A stretch of 64,000 nucleotides of DNA from Photobacterium jeanii (lineage in GTDB: Bacteria > Pseudomonadota > Gammaproteobacteria > Enterobacterales > Vibrionaceae). How positions within the stretch are numbered: position 1 is the first letter of the stretch; each line of letters starts with the position of its first letter. Under the pieces are notes generated by a model. The model made no database searches, was not told where the DNA came from, and saw only the letters and a program-made list of their open reading frames with translations. Below are positions 27,018-36,837 of this stretch, piece after piece. A program made the translations under genes and the position numbers. The stretch is taken from the NCBI RefSeq assembly GCF_001650345.1, contig NZ_LVHF01000033.1, positions 186,001 to 250,000 of the forward strand, read 5' to 3'.

Positions 27018-30000
27018 ATGGGAGACATCATGCGTCCCGTTCCGTTCGGTGAGCTACTTAACCGAATGTTCAGTGAATATAAGCAGAGTAAATCTATCTT
27101 CGGTATTCCAGAACAACAGTTCTACCGTAAAACGAGTAACACCTCGTTGTCGGTATGGGGAGAGTATTGTGAAACCCCTGTTGGTCCTGCCGCTGGACCA
27201 CATACTCAACTTGCCCAAAATATCATTACATCATGGTTAGCTGGCGGTCGTTTCATGGAGCTGAAAACCGTCCAGAAGCTTGATCAACTTGAGCTCGCAA
27301 AGCCATGTATAGATGCGGAAGATGAGTGTTTCAATACCGAATGGTCGACCGAATTTACACTTATCAAAGCGTATGATGAGTATCTGAAAGCGTGGATGGC
27401 CTTACACCTACTAGAAGAGGTGTTTGCGCCGAGAACAGACGGTGAGAATAAGTCATTTATCTTCAATATGAGTGTGGGTTATGACTTGTCTGGAATCCAA
27501 ACGCCAGCAATGCAGACATACATCCACGATATGCTGGATGCGAGTGAGCACCCCAATTTTTCCCGCTATACCAACGAGCTGAAAGCTTTCATCCTAGATC
27601 CTGAGTTTATTCATGAGTATCAGCTAGAAGATAGACGCGATCGTTTGAATGCCATGATCGATGCTATTCCTGCCCAGTTAACCCGTGGTGTCACCCTTTC
27701 TACTATGCACGGCTGTCCTCCTCATGAAATTGAAGCGATTTGTCGCTACATGATCGAAGAGAAAGGGATCAACACCTTTGTTAAGTTAAACCCAACGTTA
27801 TTGGGCTTTGAACGTGTCCGTGGGATCCTCGACAACGCTGGCTTTGATTATGTTGCGCTGAGTGAAGCGTCTTTTAGTAATGATCTTCAAATTGAAGATG
27901 CTAAAGCCATGCTTCACCGTTTGGTCGATCTTGGTAAAGACAAAGGGATCGGCTTTGGCGTTAAACTCACCAACACCCTAGGTACGCTCAATAAAAAAGG
28001 TCGCCTACCTGATAAAGAAATGTACATGTCAGGCCGTGCCTTGTTCCCGTTATCTATCAATGTCGCGTTAGAACTCTCTCGCGAATTCAACGGTACACTG
28101 CCAATTTCATACTCGGGCGGTGCCAGCAAATTCAATATTCGCGAAATCTTCGAAGCAGGGATCCGTCCTATCACCATGGCGACTGACTTGCTGAAACCGG
28201 GTGGTTACCTTCGCTTGTCTGACTGTGCCAAAGAGCTAGAAGGCAGTGATGAGTGGGGCATGGGCAAAGTGGATTTGGTTAAGCTTGAAGCCTTGGCGGT
28301 GAAATCCCTCGATGCCGATTACGTCCAGAAACAGTGGCGTGGCCCTGAAGAAATCAGTGTTAAGAAAGCCGTACCTCTGACTGACTGTTATGTCGCCCCT
28401 TGTGTGACGGCGTGTCCGATTAGTCAGGATATTCCAGAATATATCCGCTTGATGGGTGAGCATAAGTACACCGAAGCGCTTGAAGTCATTTACGCCCGTA
28501 ACGCTTTGCCTTCTATCACGGGGCATATTTGTGATCACCAGTGCCAGTACAACTGTACTCGTCGTGATTACGAAGGTGCGCTCAATATCCGTGAGATGAA
28601 GAAAATCGCATTGTCCAAAGGCTGGGATGAGTATAAAGCCAAATGGCATCAGCCAAACCTAGATACAGCCAAACACCCTGTTGCGGTGATCGGTGCCGGT
28701 CCTGCGGGGCTTTCTGCGGCTTATTTCATGGCACGTGCGGGTCACCCTGTTACCGTGTTTGAGAAAGAACAAAATGCTGGTGGGGTGGTGAAGAATATTA
28801 TCCCTCAGTTCCGTATTCCTGCGGAAGCGATAGAGCACGATATCCAGTTCGTGAAAGATCACGGGGTGAATATTGAGTACGGCTGTAACCCAGCGCTGAC
28901 GGTAGATGCCCTTAAACAAAGTGGTTTCAAATACGTCTGCTTGGGGATAGGTGCAGACAAAGGCAACCCAATTGCGCTATCTGGTGGTAACACCAATATC
29001 TACAAATCACTGGAATTCTTACGCAGTTTCAACGATGGCGACGAGCTCAAACTTGGCAAACATGTGGCGGTTGTTGGGGCTGGTAACACCGCCATGGACA
29101 GTGCCCGTGCTGCCCTGAAAGTTGATGGTGTTGAGAAGGTGACGATTCTTTATCGCCGTACTATCGCGGAAATGCCAGCCTACAAAGAAGAATATGAAGA
29201 AGCGGTAGAAGATGGCGTGCAGTTCATGTTCTTAACCAACCCTGAGCAATTTGAGGCGGGTGGTAAGTTGACCGCGCGCGTCATGGAGCTGGGTGAGCCC
29301 GATGAGAAAGGACGCCGCCGTCCTGTTGCGACTGACATGACGATTGAGCTTCAAGTCGATGCCTTGATCACTGCGGTGGGTGAGCAATCAAATTGCGAAG
29401 TGCTCTCTCGCATGGGGATCCCGATGGGAGCCGATGGCTGGCCTGTCGTCGACAAAGATAGCGGTGAAACCGAGGTTGAAAATGTGTTCTTGATGGGTGA
29501 TGCCCAGACAGGCCCATCGTCAATCGTGTCGGCAATTTCAGGTGGTCGCAAAGCGGCAACAACCATCTTGGCCCGTGAAGCACAGGCCGATGAGCAACTA
29601 GAAGCGAAATCTGATGTGCAGGTTGAAGCGGTATACGCACGTAAAGGTGATATCCAAGTTAAGTTGATTGCAGCCAACCAACTGGAAGAAGCCGACCGTG
29701 AAGCGTTCATCGATCAAGAAGCAAAACGCTGTTTGGAATGTTCGTACATTTGCAGCAAGTGTGTCGATGTTTGTCCGAACCGCGCCAATATTTCACTGCC
29801 AATTCCGGGCTTCCGTGATCAGTTCCAGACATTACACCTCGATGCGTACTGTAATGAATGTGGTAACTGTGCTCAGTTCTGCCCATGGGATAGCAAGCCG
29901 TACAAAGACAAGTTCACGCTATTTAACTTGCGTGAAGACTTTGCCAACAGCACCAACGCCGGATTCTTCGTTGATGGTGAGGAGGTCTTGGTTCGCAGTC

Positions 30001-30134
30001 ACAGTGAGATTTATTCCTTCCGTATTAATGAGCAGGGCAATGTGGAGATGCCAGAATCGCTCGCCGATGAAGCGACGATTATTAACTATGTCATGGCTAA
30101 CCACAGCTACTTGCTTGGCAAAGTAGACGTTTAG
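27018..30134 (+). CDS. ygfK: YgfK, iron-sulfur flavoprotein of the purine/selenium hydroxylase cluster
   Basis: Large cytosolic oxidoreductase subunit of 1038 residues (E. coli 1032), historically called putative selenate reductase. The N-terminal 450 residues resemble dihydropyrimidine dehydrogenase-type (beta/alpha)8 domains (TPVGPAAGPHTQLAQN, TLSTMHGCPPHEIEA). Next come an Fe-S region (CYVAPCVTACP near 457, CDHQCQYNC near 505), a glutamate synthase small-subunit-like FAD/NAD(P) module (VAVIGAGPAGLSAA near 555, VVGAGNTAMDSARAAL near 690) and two ferredoxin clusters (CSKCVDVCPNR, CNECGNCAQFCPW). Start at ATG 27018 with AAGGAG 7 nt upstream. In E. coli it belongs to the uric acid-induced genes. 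First gene of a five-gene unit. Confidence 0.95.
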   Translation: MGDIMRPVPFGELLNRMFSEYKQSKSIFGIPEQQFYRKTSNTSLSVWGEYCETPVGPAAGPHTQLAQNIITSWLAGGRFMELKTVQKLDQLELAKPCIDAEDECFNTEWSTEFTLIKAYDEYLKAWMALHLLEEVFAPRTDGENKSFIFNMSVGYDLSGIQTPAMQTYIHDMLDASEHPNFSRYTNELKAFILDPEFIHEYQLEDRRDRLNAMIDAIPAQLTRGVTLSTMHGCPPHEIEAICRYMIEEKGINTFVKLNPTLLGFERVRGILDNAGFDYVALSEASFSNDLQIEDAKAMLHRLVDLGKDKGIGFGVKLTNTLGTLNKKGRLPDKEMYMSGRALFPLSINVALELSREFNGTLPISYSGGASKFNIREIFEAGIRPITMATDLLKPGGYLRLSDCAKELEGSDEWGMGKVDLVKLEALAVKSLDADYVQKQWRGPEEISVKKAVPLTDCYVAPCVTACPISQDIPEYIRLMGEHKYTEALEVIYARNALPSITGHICDHQCQYNCTRRDYEGALNIREMKKIALSKGWDEYKAKWHQPNLDTAKHPVAVIGAGPAGLSAAYFMARAGHPVTVFEKEQNAGGVVKNIIPQFRIPAEAIEHDIQFVKDHGVNIEYGCNPALTVDALKQSGFKYVCLGIGADKGNPIALSGGNTNIYKSLEFLRSFNDGDELKLGKHVAVVGAGNTAMDSARAALKVDGVEKVTILYRRTIAEMPAYKEEYEEAVEDGVQFMFLTNPEQFEAGGKLTARVMELGEPDEKGRRRPVATDMTIELQVDALITAVGEQSNCEVLSRMGIPMGADGWPVVDKDSGETEVENVFLMGDAQTGPSSIVSAISGGRKAATTILAREAQADEQLEAKSDVQVEAVYARKGDIQVKLIAANQLEEADREAFIDQEAKRCLECSYICSKCVDVCPNRANISLPIPGFRDQFQTLHLDAYCNECGNCAQFCPWDSKPYKDKFTLFNLREDFANSTNAGFFVDGEEVLVRSHSEIYSFRINEQGNVEMPESLADEATIINYVMANHSYLLGKVDV

Positions 30135-30148
30135 TGAGGAGTCAGGGA

Positions 30149-31477
30149 ATGTTAGTACTCAGAAACGCAACAGCGGTGCAGTTTGAGCCTGCACTGATCA
30201 AAGAAGGCGTCGATATTGTTATTGATGGCGACCAAATCAAGGAAGTTGGCGCCAATTTAGCTGCCAATTACCCTGATGCCGTCATCAAGGATATGGCTGG
30301 CAAACTGGTGATGCCGGGCATTGTCTGCTCCCACAATCACTTCTATTCGGGATTAGCGCGCGGAATCATGGCGGATATTAAGCCAAGCCCAGACTTCATT
30401 TCGATACTGAAGAACCTGTGGTGGCGAATGGACCGAGCCTTGGATGAAGAAGCGCTGTACTACAGCGGTTTGATTTGCTCACTCGAAGCGATTAAGAGCG
30501 GCTGTTCTGCGGTGATTGATCACCATGCATCGCCAAACTATATCGCAGGCTCTCTAAACACCTTACGCAAAGGGTTTATCAAGGCGGGTTTGCGTGGCAT
30601 GACTTGCTTTGAAACCACTGATCGTAACCACGGCATGAAAGAAATGGTGGCAGGTGTTGAAGAAAATATCGCGTTTGCTCAACTGATTGACAGTGCTAAA
30701 GAAAAGGGTGATGAACCTTACTTAGTCGAAGCCCACATTGGCGCGCATGCGCCGTTTACCGTCACCAACGACGGCCTCTCAATGATGGCTGAGGCGGTGC
30801 AGGCAACAGGTCGTGGGATCCATGTTCATGTGGCAGAAGACCGCTATGACGTGACCCATAGTCACCATCACTACAGCCAAGACATTGTTGAGCGTTTAGA
30901 TAGCTTCGGCTTGATCAACGAGAAGACGCTCTTAGCACATGGCCTGTTCTTATCCGACAAAGACATTGCCATCCTGAACGCCAAGAACGGCTTCTTAGTC
31001 CACAACGCCCGTTCGAATATGAACAACAACGTTGGCTATAACGACAGGCTGACGCGCTTCCAACATGTTGCCTTGGGTACCGATGGTATTGGTGCCGATA
31101 TGTTTGAAGAATTGAAGTTCGCCTTCTTCAAACACCGTGATGCAGGAGGACCGTTGTGGCCTGACAGTTTCTTACGCCACTTATGGAACGGTAATGAAAT
31201 TCTGGCCCGTAACTTCGGCGCGAAATTCGGTCGTCTCGATGCAGGCAACAAAGCCGACTTAACCATTCTTGATTACACCAGCCCGACACCATTGGTTGCG
31301 GATAACCTCGCAGGTCATGTTGCCTTTGGCTTCAATGCGGGCAATGTGAATAGCGTGGTGGTGGAAGGTCGCTTTGTTTATGAAGATCGAGCGTTCCCGT
31401 TCGATGTGGCGCCGATATACGCAGAGGCTCGCAAGGTTGCTCAGCGTTTATGGCAAACCATGGATCAGTTGGATTAA
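30149..31477 (+). CDS. ssnA: SsnA family aminohydrolase
   Basis: Amidohydrolase-superfamily enzyme of 442 residues, the same length as E. coli SsnA. Metal-binding His are in CSHNHFYSG (about 60-68), the middle His in EAHIGAHAPF, and Asp in LGTDGIGADMFEE (about 309). It is related to guanine and atrazine deaminases, and it belongs to the uric acid-inducible set in E. coli; the substrate is not firmly known. I use ATG 30149, 14 bp after the ygfK stop, with AGGAG/AGGGA upstream; the frame is open from a GTG at 30134. Cotranscribed with ygfK and the xdh genes. Confidence 0.93.
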   Translation: MLVLRNATAVQFEPALIKEGVDIVIDGDQIKEVGANLAANYPDAVIKDMAGKLVMPGIVCSHNHFYSGLARGIMADIKPSPDFISILKNLWWRMDRALDEEALYYSGLICSLEAIKSGCSAVIDHHASPNYIAGSLNTLRKGFIKAGLRGMTCFETTDRNHGMKEMVAGVEENIAFAQLIDSAKEKGDEPYLVEAHIGAHAPFTVTNDGLSMMAEAVQATGRGIHVHVAEDRYDVTHSHHHYSQDIVERLDSFGLINEKTLLAHGLFLSDKDIAILNAKNGFLVHNARSNMNNNVGYNDRLTRFQHVALGTDGIGADMFEELKFAFFKHRDAGGPLWPDSFLRHLWNGNEILARNFGAKFGRLDAGNKADLTILDYTSPTPLVADNLAGHVAFGFNAGNVNSVVVEGRFVYEDRAFPFDVAPIYAEARKVAQRLWQTMDQLD

Positions 31478-31491
31478 TGTGAGATCCCGTT

Positions 31492-33705
31492 ATGGATACG
31501 GTAAATACGCGCTTTAAGTGGGAGGAAGCCACAGGAGCTGCGAAATACATTGCCGATCGCCATTACGAGGGACTATTAGAAGGGCGGTTTTATCGCTCTT
31601 CTTGCCCTCGTGGGCAGATTAAATCGGTAACACTTCCATCCTTGCCTGACGGCTATCATATCTTTGGTGCAGATGATGTTCCCGGACAGAATGTGCTGCC
31701 CATTGTCGAAATCGACTGGCCAGCGTTTGCTGACCGAGAGGTACGGTTTGTCGGTCAGGTGATCTACTTGGTCGTCGGCCCTGATCCCGATGTCGTTGAT
31801 TCACTGCTCAATGAAATCCATGTCGATTATGAGCCGTTGACACCTGCCTATACCATCAATGAGTCCAAGGCCCTGAAAGACGGCGCCATTCACGCTGATA
31901 ACAATGTCCTTGATAGTCACATGTTGACCAAAGGGGACATTGAAGCGGGTTTTGCCAATGCGGTCACCATCATTGAAGAAACCTGCTCGACGAACTATCA
32001 AGAGCATATCTATCTCGAAACGCAAGGGGCGGTTTGTTATCCACAAGATGGCAAAGTGGTGCTTGAAGGCTCGATGCAGTGTCCTTGGTATGTGCACCAC
32101 ACCATGGCGGTTGTTCTGGGCCATGACAACGTTAGGGCGATCCAGTGTCCAACTGGTGGCGGATTTGGCGGTAAGGAAGACTTCCCCGATGTGCTTGCTG
32201 CGCCATTAGCGGTTGCGGTCGAGAAGTTGCAGCAACCCATCAGGCTTATTTTTGAGCGTGGGGAAGATATTGCCACTACCTCTAAGCGTCACCCTGTTAC
32301 TTTCCACTACAAAACCGGTGTTGATGCCAATGGCAAGATTGTCGCCATGGACATCAAATTCGATGTCAATGCCGGCGCTTACCTGAGCCTATCAGGCATC
32401 GTGTTGCAACGCACCATCACCACGGCAACCAATGTGTACGACATTCCTAATGTCCGGGTCGAAGGGCATGCTTGGGCAACGAATACCGTACCGACGGGGG
32501 CGTTCCGTGGCTTTGGTTCACCGCAGAACTGCTTCTGTATGGAAACCCACATTCATCATGTCGCTAAAGAAATTAACGCTGATCCTGTCGCATTTAAACA
32601 ACAGCATATGCTGACATCTCAATCCCAATCGCTGACGGGCGCTGAAATCTTCGGTGAGTTAGTGCTTGATGAGATGCTGCAAAAAGTGCTCGATATGTCG
32701 GACTATCAGCGCAAATTTGCCGAATTTAGCCAGATGGAAGAAACACACCCTGAGCGCCTTAAAGGCAAAAGCACAGGCAAAAATAAAGGTATCGGATTAG
32801 CGATATTCCAGCACGGCTGTGGTTTTGCGGGTGACTTGGAAGACACCTTAGTCAGGGCCAAAGTTAAATTGGTTAAAGAGCCTGACGGTACGGTGCAAAT
32901 CCTCGCGTCTAATACCGACATAGGCCAAGGGCTAAGCCTGACTTTCCGTAAGATCGTGGCAGATACGCTCAATAAACCCCTAGATCTTGTTCAAATTGCA
33001 GTACCTGATACAGGCATCGTCCCTGATTCCGGTCCAACAGTGGCGTCGCGCTCGATCTTGATCGTCGGCTATATCCTCGAAAAAGCCGCGAAAAAGCTGC
33101 AAAAAATGTGGCTAGAAGGTGAACCACAAGAGATCGTCGAGGTTTACTGTAAACCTGACTATCACCAGTGGAACCAAGACACTTACCAAGGCAATGCCTA
33201 CCAAGCAACCAGCTACGGCGCCAACGTGGTCGAAGTTGAGGTTGATATGGCAACGGGTGAAGCTGAAATTACGGGCGCTTGGGCGGTATATGACATAGGT
33301 AAGGCGATCGACGGCACGATTTTCAGAGGCCAGATTGAAGGTGGCTTGGTGCAGGCTCTGGGTTATGGCAGTTGCGAAAAATTAGAGCTCACCCAAGATG
33401 GCGTTTTTGCTCAACGGTCAATGGCCGATTATGTTATCCCGACAGCGCTTGATGTTCCTGCCATTGGTAGCGCACTTGTCGATAACCCGTACCCGTATGG
33501 GCCAAATGGCGCCAAAGGTGGTGGTGAGCTGACGCATAATGGCGGCGCGGCTGCCTTTGTTGCTGCGGTTGAGAATGCCATTGGCGTACCACTGTCATCA
33601 ATACCCGTAACGCCAGAAAAAGTGTGTGAGGCACTGGCTGATGGAAAGCGCACTCAAATTAAGACAAGAAGTGCTGGCAATGGAGAGCCTATCAATGAAG
33701 ATTGA
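31492..33705 (+). CDS. xdhA: Xanthine dehydrogenase-type molybdopterin subunit
   Basis: Catalytic molybdenum-binding subunit of a three-subunit hydroxylase, 737 residues (E. coli XdhA 752). Motifs: PTGGGFGGKED (about 219-229), GAFRGFGSPQN near 340, NTDIGQG near 472, and the catalytic Glu in GAKGGGELTHNGG (about 670). The first 60 residues differ from E. coli XdhA as I recall it, so this may be an orthologue of the selenium-dependent xanthine dehydrogenase group instead. It hydroxylates a purine such as hypoxanthine or xanthine (inference). The start follows ssnA by 14 bp and the 3' end overlaps the Fe-S subunit by 11 nt. Confidence 0.88.
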   Translation: MDTVNTRFKWEEATGAAKYIADRHYEGLLEGRFYRSSCPRGQIKSVTLPSLPDGYHIFGADDVPGQNVLPIVEIDWPAFADREVRFVGQVIYLVVGPDPDVVDSLLNEIHVDYEPLTPAYTINESKALKDGAIHADNNVLDSHMLTKGDIEAGFANAVTIIEETCSTNYQEHIYLETQGAVCYPQDGKVVLEGSMQCPWYVHHTMAVVLGHDNVRAIQCPTGGGFGGKEDFPDVLAAPLAVAVEKLQQPIRLIFERGEDIATTSKRHPVTFHYKTGVDANGKIVAMDIKFDVNAGAYLSLSGIVLQRTITTATNVYDIPNVRVEGHAWATNTVPTGAFRGFGSPQNCFCMETHIHHVAKEINADPVAFKQQHMLTSQSQSLTGAEIFGELVLDEMLQKVLDMSDYQRKFAEFSQMEETHPERLKGKSTGKNKGIGLAIFQHGCGFAGDLEDTLVRAKVKLVKEPDGTVQILASNTDIGQGLSLTFRKIVADTLNKPLDLVQIAVPDTGIVPDSGPTVASRSILIVGYILEKAAKKLQKMWLEGEPQEIVEVYCKPDYHQWNQDTYQGNAYQATSYGANVVEVEVDMATGEAEITGAWAVYDIGKAIDGTIFRGQIEGGLVQALGYGSCEKLELTQDGVFAQRSMADYVIPTALDVPAIGSALVDNPYPYGPNGAKGGGELTHNGGAAAFVAAVENAIGVPLSSIPVTPEKVCEALADGKRTQIKTRSAGNGEPINED

Positions 33706-34165
33706 ATTCTACCTAAATAGCGAACTTGTCGCTGTAGACGTTGAACCCATGCAGTCTTTGCTTCACACCTTGCGCGGCACTATGGGGCATACTGCAACCA
33801 AAGAAGGTTGCGGGGAAGGTGAGTGTGGTGCCTGTTCGGTACTTTTCAATGGGCGCTTGGTTAATGCTTGCATGATGCCTATCAGCCAAGTTGAGGGCGG
33901 TGATGTTATGACCCTTGAAGGCTTACGGCAGACAGAAAAAGGCTTGTGTGTGATCAATGCGCTGCTTGAAGCAAAAGGCGTGCAATGCGGGTTCTGTACT
34001 CCAGGAATGGTACTCGCGCTTTATGCCTTACTTGACGCTGATCCTAACCCTTCTGAACATGCTATTCGCACTGCCATTTCAGGCAACCTTTGTCGTTGTA
34101 CGGGCTACGGGATGATTGTTGAAGCCGCCAAGATTGCTGCGCGAAAAGGGGAGGGCTTATGGTAA
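33695..34165 (+). CDS. xdhC: Xanthine dehydrogenase-type [2Fe-2S] subunit
   Basis: Electron-transfer subunit of 156 residues with two [2Fe-2S] sites, all eight Cys present: CGEGECGAC with a following Cys in VNAC (about 41-65) and QCGFCTPG with CRCTG (about 102-145). It passes electrons from the molybdenum site of XdhA to the FAD of XdhB. ATG 33695 is chosen for GGAGAG 7 nt upstream and the family start MKIEFYLN; the frame is open from 33626. The stop overlaps the next start as ATGGTAA, implying translational coupling. Confidence 0.93.
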   Translation: MKIEFYLNSELVAVDVEPMQSLLHTLRGTMGHTATKEGCGEGECGACSVLFNGRLVNACMMPISQVEGGDVMTLEGLRQTEKGLCVINALLEAKGVQCGFCTPGMVLALYALLDADPNPSEHAIRTAISGNLCRCTGYGMIVEAAKIAARKGEGLW

Positions 34166-35052
34166 ACGTCTATCGGCCTGAAACTTTGGCTCAGGCATTG
34201 GATACCTTGTCGACAGGCAAGATGACAGTGTTCTCTGGGGGCACTGATTTGATGGTTCAGCATGGCGTCAGAGCTGGGATGTCACCGCGATTTGAGAATG
34301 ATGTCTTGTTTGTCGATAGCATCGACGAATTACAGTACATTTTGACGACCGATCACGAAGATGAGCACAACCAAGAGCAAGCTTTATATATTGGCTCCGG
34401 TGTTGTACTGGCTGATATTGAATGCAATCCCTTGGTGCCTTCGATTCTTCGTCAAAGCGTCGCTAAAATTGCGGCCCCCGCCTTACGTAATCGCGCCACA
34501 TTAGCTGGGAATATTTGCAATGCGTCACCTGCTGCCGATTCATTGCCAGCCTTGTATGCGCTAGATGCCCGCGTGGTTTTGTCATCCATTCATGGGCAGA
34601 GGGAGATGCCATTAAAAGACTTAGTTTTAGCACCAAGGGTTACCGCGCTAAGGCAAGATGAAATGCTCACTCATATCATTATTCCGCAGCAAGATTTGCC
34701 TGAGGTGTTTTACCACAAAGTCGGCACAAGAGCGGCGAATGCGCTGAGCAAGTTATCGGTGGCTGGTTTGGCTCGTATCAAGCGTTTTCCAAAGAAAGCA
34801 CCAGTGCTTGAAGATTGGCGCGTTGCATTCGGTGCGGTGGGGCCCACTGTAGTGCGAAGCCGCGAATTGGAGTCTTTGGTTATTGGTCGGTCATTAGAAA
34901 CATTGGCTAAACCGAAATTTATTGCTCAGGTTGTAGATTGCTATCGCGAAATCATTCGCCCAATAGACGATCAACGCTCGACAGCAGCTTATCGCCAGCA
35001 GGCCTCGCTGAATCTACTCACCCGTTGGTTAGAAATACTGTCACGAAGTTAA
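34159..35052 (+). CDS. xdhB: Xanthine dehydrogenase-type FAD subunit
   Basis: FAD-binding subunit of 297 residues (E. coli XdhB 292). FAD contacts are expected in VFSGGTDLMVQ (about 23-33) and RNRATLAGNICNASPAAD (about 112-129); the C-terminal CO dehydrogenase flavoprotein domain runs from about 180. It transfers electrons to NAD. The start overlaps the Fe-S subunit stop by 7 nt. Last gene of the ygfK-ssnA-xdhA-xdhC-xdhB unit, followed by a strong terminator. Confidence 0.9.
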   Translation: MVNVYRPETLAQALDTLSTGKMTVFSGGTDLMVQHGVRAGMSPRFENDVLFVDSIDELQYILTTDHEDEHNQEQALYIGSGVVLADIECNPLVPSILRQSVAKIAAPALRNRATLAGNICNASPAADSLPALYALDARVVLSSIHGQREMPLKDLVLAPRVTALRQDEMLTHIIIPQQDLPEVFYHKVGTRAANALSKLSVAGLARIKRFPKKAPVLEDWRVAFGAVGPTVVRSRELESLVIGRSLETLAKPKFIAQVVDCYREIIRPIDDQRSTAAYRQQASLNLLTRWLEILSRS

Positions 35053-35090
35053 TTTTACTCTGTTTCGTGTTTTCCTTTGTTATTCGAGTT

Positions 35091-35113
35091 GGGGCCGTTT
35101 GGCCCCTTTTTTT
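35091..35113 (+). terminator. Terminator of the ygfK-xdhB operon
   Basis: GGGGCC, loop GTTT, GGCCCC, then seven T residues, 38 bp after the xdhB stop. It separates the operon from the unrelated nuclease-like gene. Confidence 0.92.
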
Positions 35114-35272
35114 CTAAGTGTAACCACTCGGTTAGATGTGTAAATTTTGTCAGATAACATCCTTTTCTATAATTCCCTCTAGCATGACTGTCAATACGGA
35201 CTTGAATATTGATCTACACCAAATAGCTTGTAGGTTACGTCGGTACCGCAACCTTATATCTGTACAATATCA

Positions 35273-35287
35273 AATGTTGTTAACATT
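35273..35287. promoter_or_regulatory. Dyad just upstream of the nuclease-like gene
   Basis: AATGTTGTTAACATT is a 6-3-6 perfect inverted repeat ending 10 nt before the ribosome site. A second dyad (AGGTT...CGGTACCG...AACCT) lies at 35232-35254. Either could be an operator; no regulator gene is adjacent. Confidence 0.35.
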
Positions 35288-35307
35288 ACATGGAATAGAG
35301 GTATCAA

Positions 35308-36837
35308 TTGTCAGAGTTTGAAGGCGAAGTGAATTTAGGGAAACTTGGTGAAGAGGAGTTTTCTCGCTGGTGTACTGCGGCAAAGCTTGTTGCAAACCGT
35401 TCGTTGGAAGAAGATACCAACGGATGGGATCATCTGATCGAATTTCCATATCTCAAGTTTGATGGCCCACGAGATAAGCAACCGAAGCCAATTGAGTGTA
35501 AAGTCCAAGTTAAATCGACACAAAGAACCGACGGTGGAGTGAATATCAAACTGTCAGCTTTGAAGCGGTTAGTTGATTACACTTCACCTACGTTCATCGT
35601 GTTCTATGAGTACGATGATTCGGATGCCCCTGTCCTAGAAAACTCATATTTAGTTCATGTGGACAAGACGCTAATTTATCGTGTATTGAAGAAGATACGT
35701 GAGAATGACCTTCTAGATAAGCCTGAGAAGCTGAATCATATAAAATTATGGGTGAACTATAACGACAGCCTTAAACTTTCTCGTAATGATGGTGAAGCAC
35801 TACGAGACAAAATAATGACATTTGTGCCTGGCGGTATTGTTAAGTACCAACAAGACAAGCATGTCCTTACCGAAACTGTTGGGTATGAAGATGGTGGTTA
35901 TCAATTCCGGTTCAATGCGGTACCCGATGAATTAGAAGATTACCTCATGAAAAGAGCTCTCGGTGTAGCAAAAAGTCTCAATATTAAAGATACCATTATG
36001 CTAGACACGAGATTTCAATTGGAAGGGATAAATGTTCAAGAATCACAAGAGGCTGAGATTGAACTACTTCCACAGAGAGAAGACCTTTGCAAGTTACGCT
36101 TTAAAACAGCGCAGTACTCACCAGCGATCTCATTTGATGCTGAGCTAGTTAAAGTACCAAGTATTTTAGAAAGATCAGCTAGAATGTTGTTTAAAACCAA
36201 TCTGTTTTCTATCGAGTTCGGGAGTATTTCAAGCAAAGGTATAGAGCGAGTCACTTTCCATGGTACGTTGGATAATAAGGCTTCATTAGATGACTGTATT
36301 GGTTTTTTTAAAGTATTTAATCCTGAAAACTCCGATAATCCATTGATACTAGAAATTGATATGGAGAAATACGACTCTCCTTTGATTGAGGAGCTTTGCC
36401 TAAGCCATAAGTATGGTGACTTTATAGATCTTGCACATAATCTCCGTTTTCTACAAAGTGGTTTTGAGATTGATAACTCATTATTGGTAAACATAAAGCA
36501 GCTTGTAGAGGAAAAAAGTAGAATACGTCTGTTGTGTGATCTTCTTAGAAATGATGCTGGGCGTATCAAGTTTAAGTATCCAGACGTTCCTGAGAATGAG
36601 AGATTTAGAAAACAAGATGAAGCGAAACATCTGTTTACTACTATGGTAAATATCGGTGGTTCAAGTTTCGGGGTAGTAGCTTTGCTGCACGCTCGTTATC
36701 TAAAGGAGTTTGAATATCACGCATATTCTGCGGAAATCTTAGATACGATATCTCTTCACCAACAAGCGCCGACCCAAGAGTTGCTTGAGGAATTAGAGCA
36801 AAAAGCATTTAAACGCCTAGAACTAGATCAAGGCTAA
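35308..36837 (+). CDS. Orphan PD-(D/E)XK-like protein (DUF4365-type N-terminus)
   Basis: Protein of 509 residues with no evident role in purine metabolism. Residues about 8-125 look like the restriction-endonuclease-like fold seen in DUF4365 proteins: LGKLGEEEFSRWC helix, GWDHLIEFP (Asp), then ECKVQVKSTQ, where E/Q-x-K gives the catalytic core, and SALKRLVDYTSPTFIVFYE. The remaining 380 residues are unfamiliar, mixed alpha/beta, with no membrane segment. Start is TTG 35308, with AGAGG 6 nt upstream. The gene uses many AT-ending and AGA/AGG codons, unlike its neighbours. It stands alone between the xdh terminator and the ygfM promoter. Possible solitary defence nuclease; function unproven. Confidence 0.75.
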   Translation: MSEFEGEVNLGKLGEEEFSRWCTAAKLVANRSLEEDTNGWDHLIEFPYLKFDGPRDKQPKPIECKVQVKSTQRTDGGVNIKLSALKRLVDYTSPTFIVFYEYDDSDAPVLENSYLVHVDKTLIYRVLKKIRENDLLDKPEKLNHIKLWVNYNDSLKLSRNDGEALRDKIMTFVPGGIVKYQQDKHVLTETVGYEDGGYQFRFNAVPDELEDYLMKRALGVAKSLNIKDTIMLDTRFQLEGINVQESQEAEIELLPQREDLCKLRFKTAQYSPAISFDAELVKVPSILERSARMLFKTNLFSIEFGSISSKGIERVTFHGTLDNKASLDDCIGFFKVFNPENSDNPLILEIDMEKYDSPLIEELCLSHKYGDFIDLAHNLRFLQSGFEIDNSLLVNIKQLVEEKSRIRLLCDLLRNDAGRIKFKYPDVPENERFRKQDEAKHLFTTMVNIGGSSFGVVALLHARYLKEFEYHAYSAEILDTISLHQQAPTQELLEELEQKAFKRLELDQG

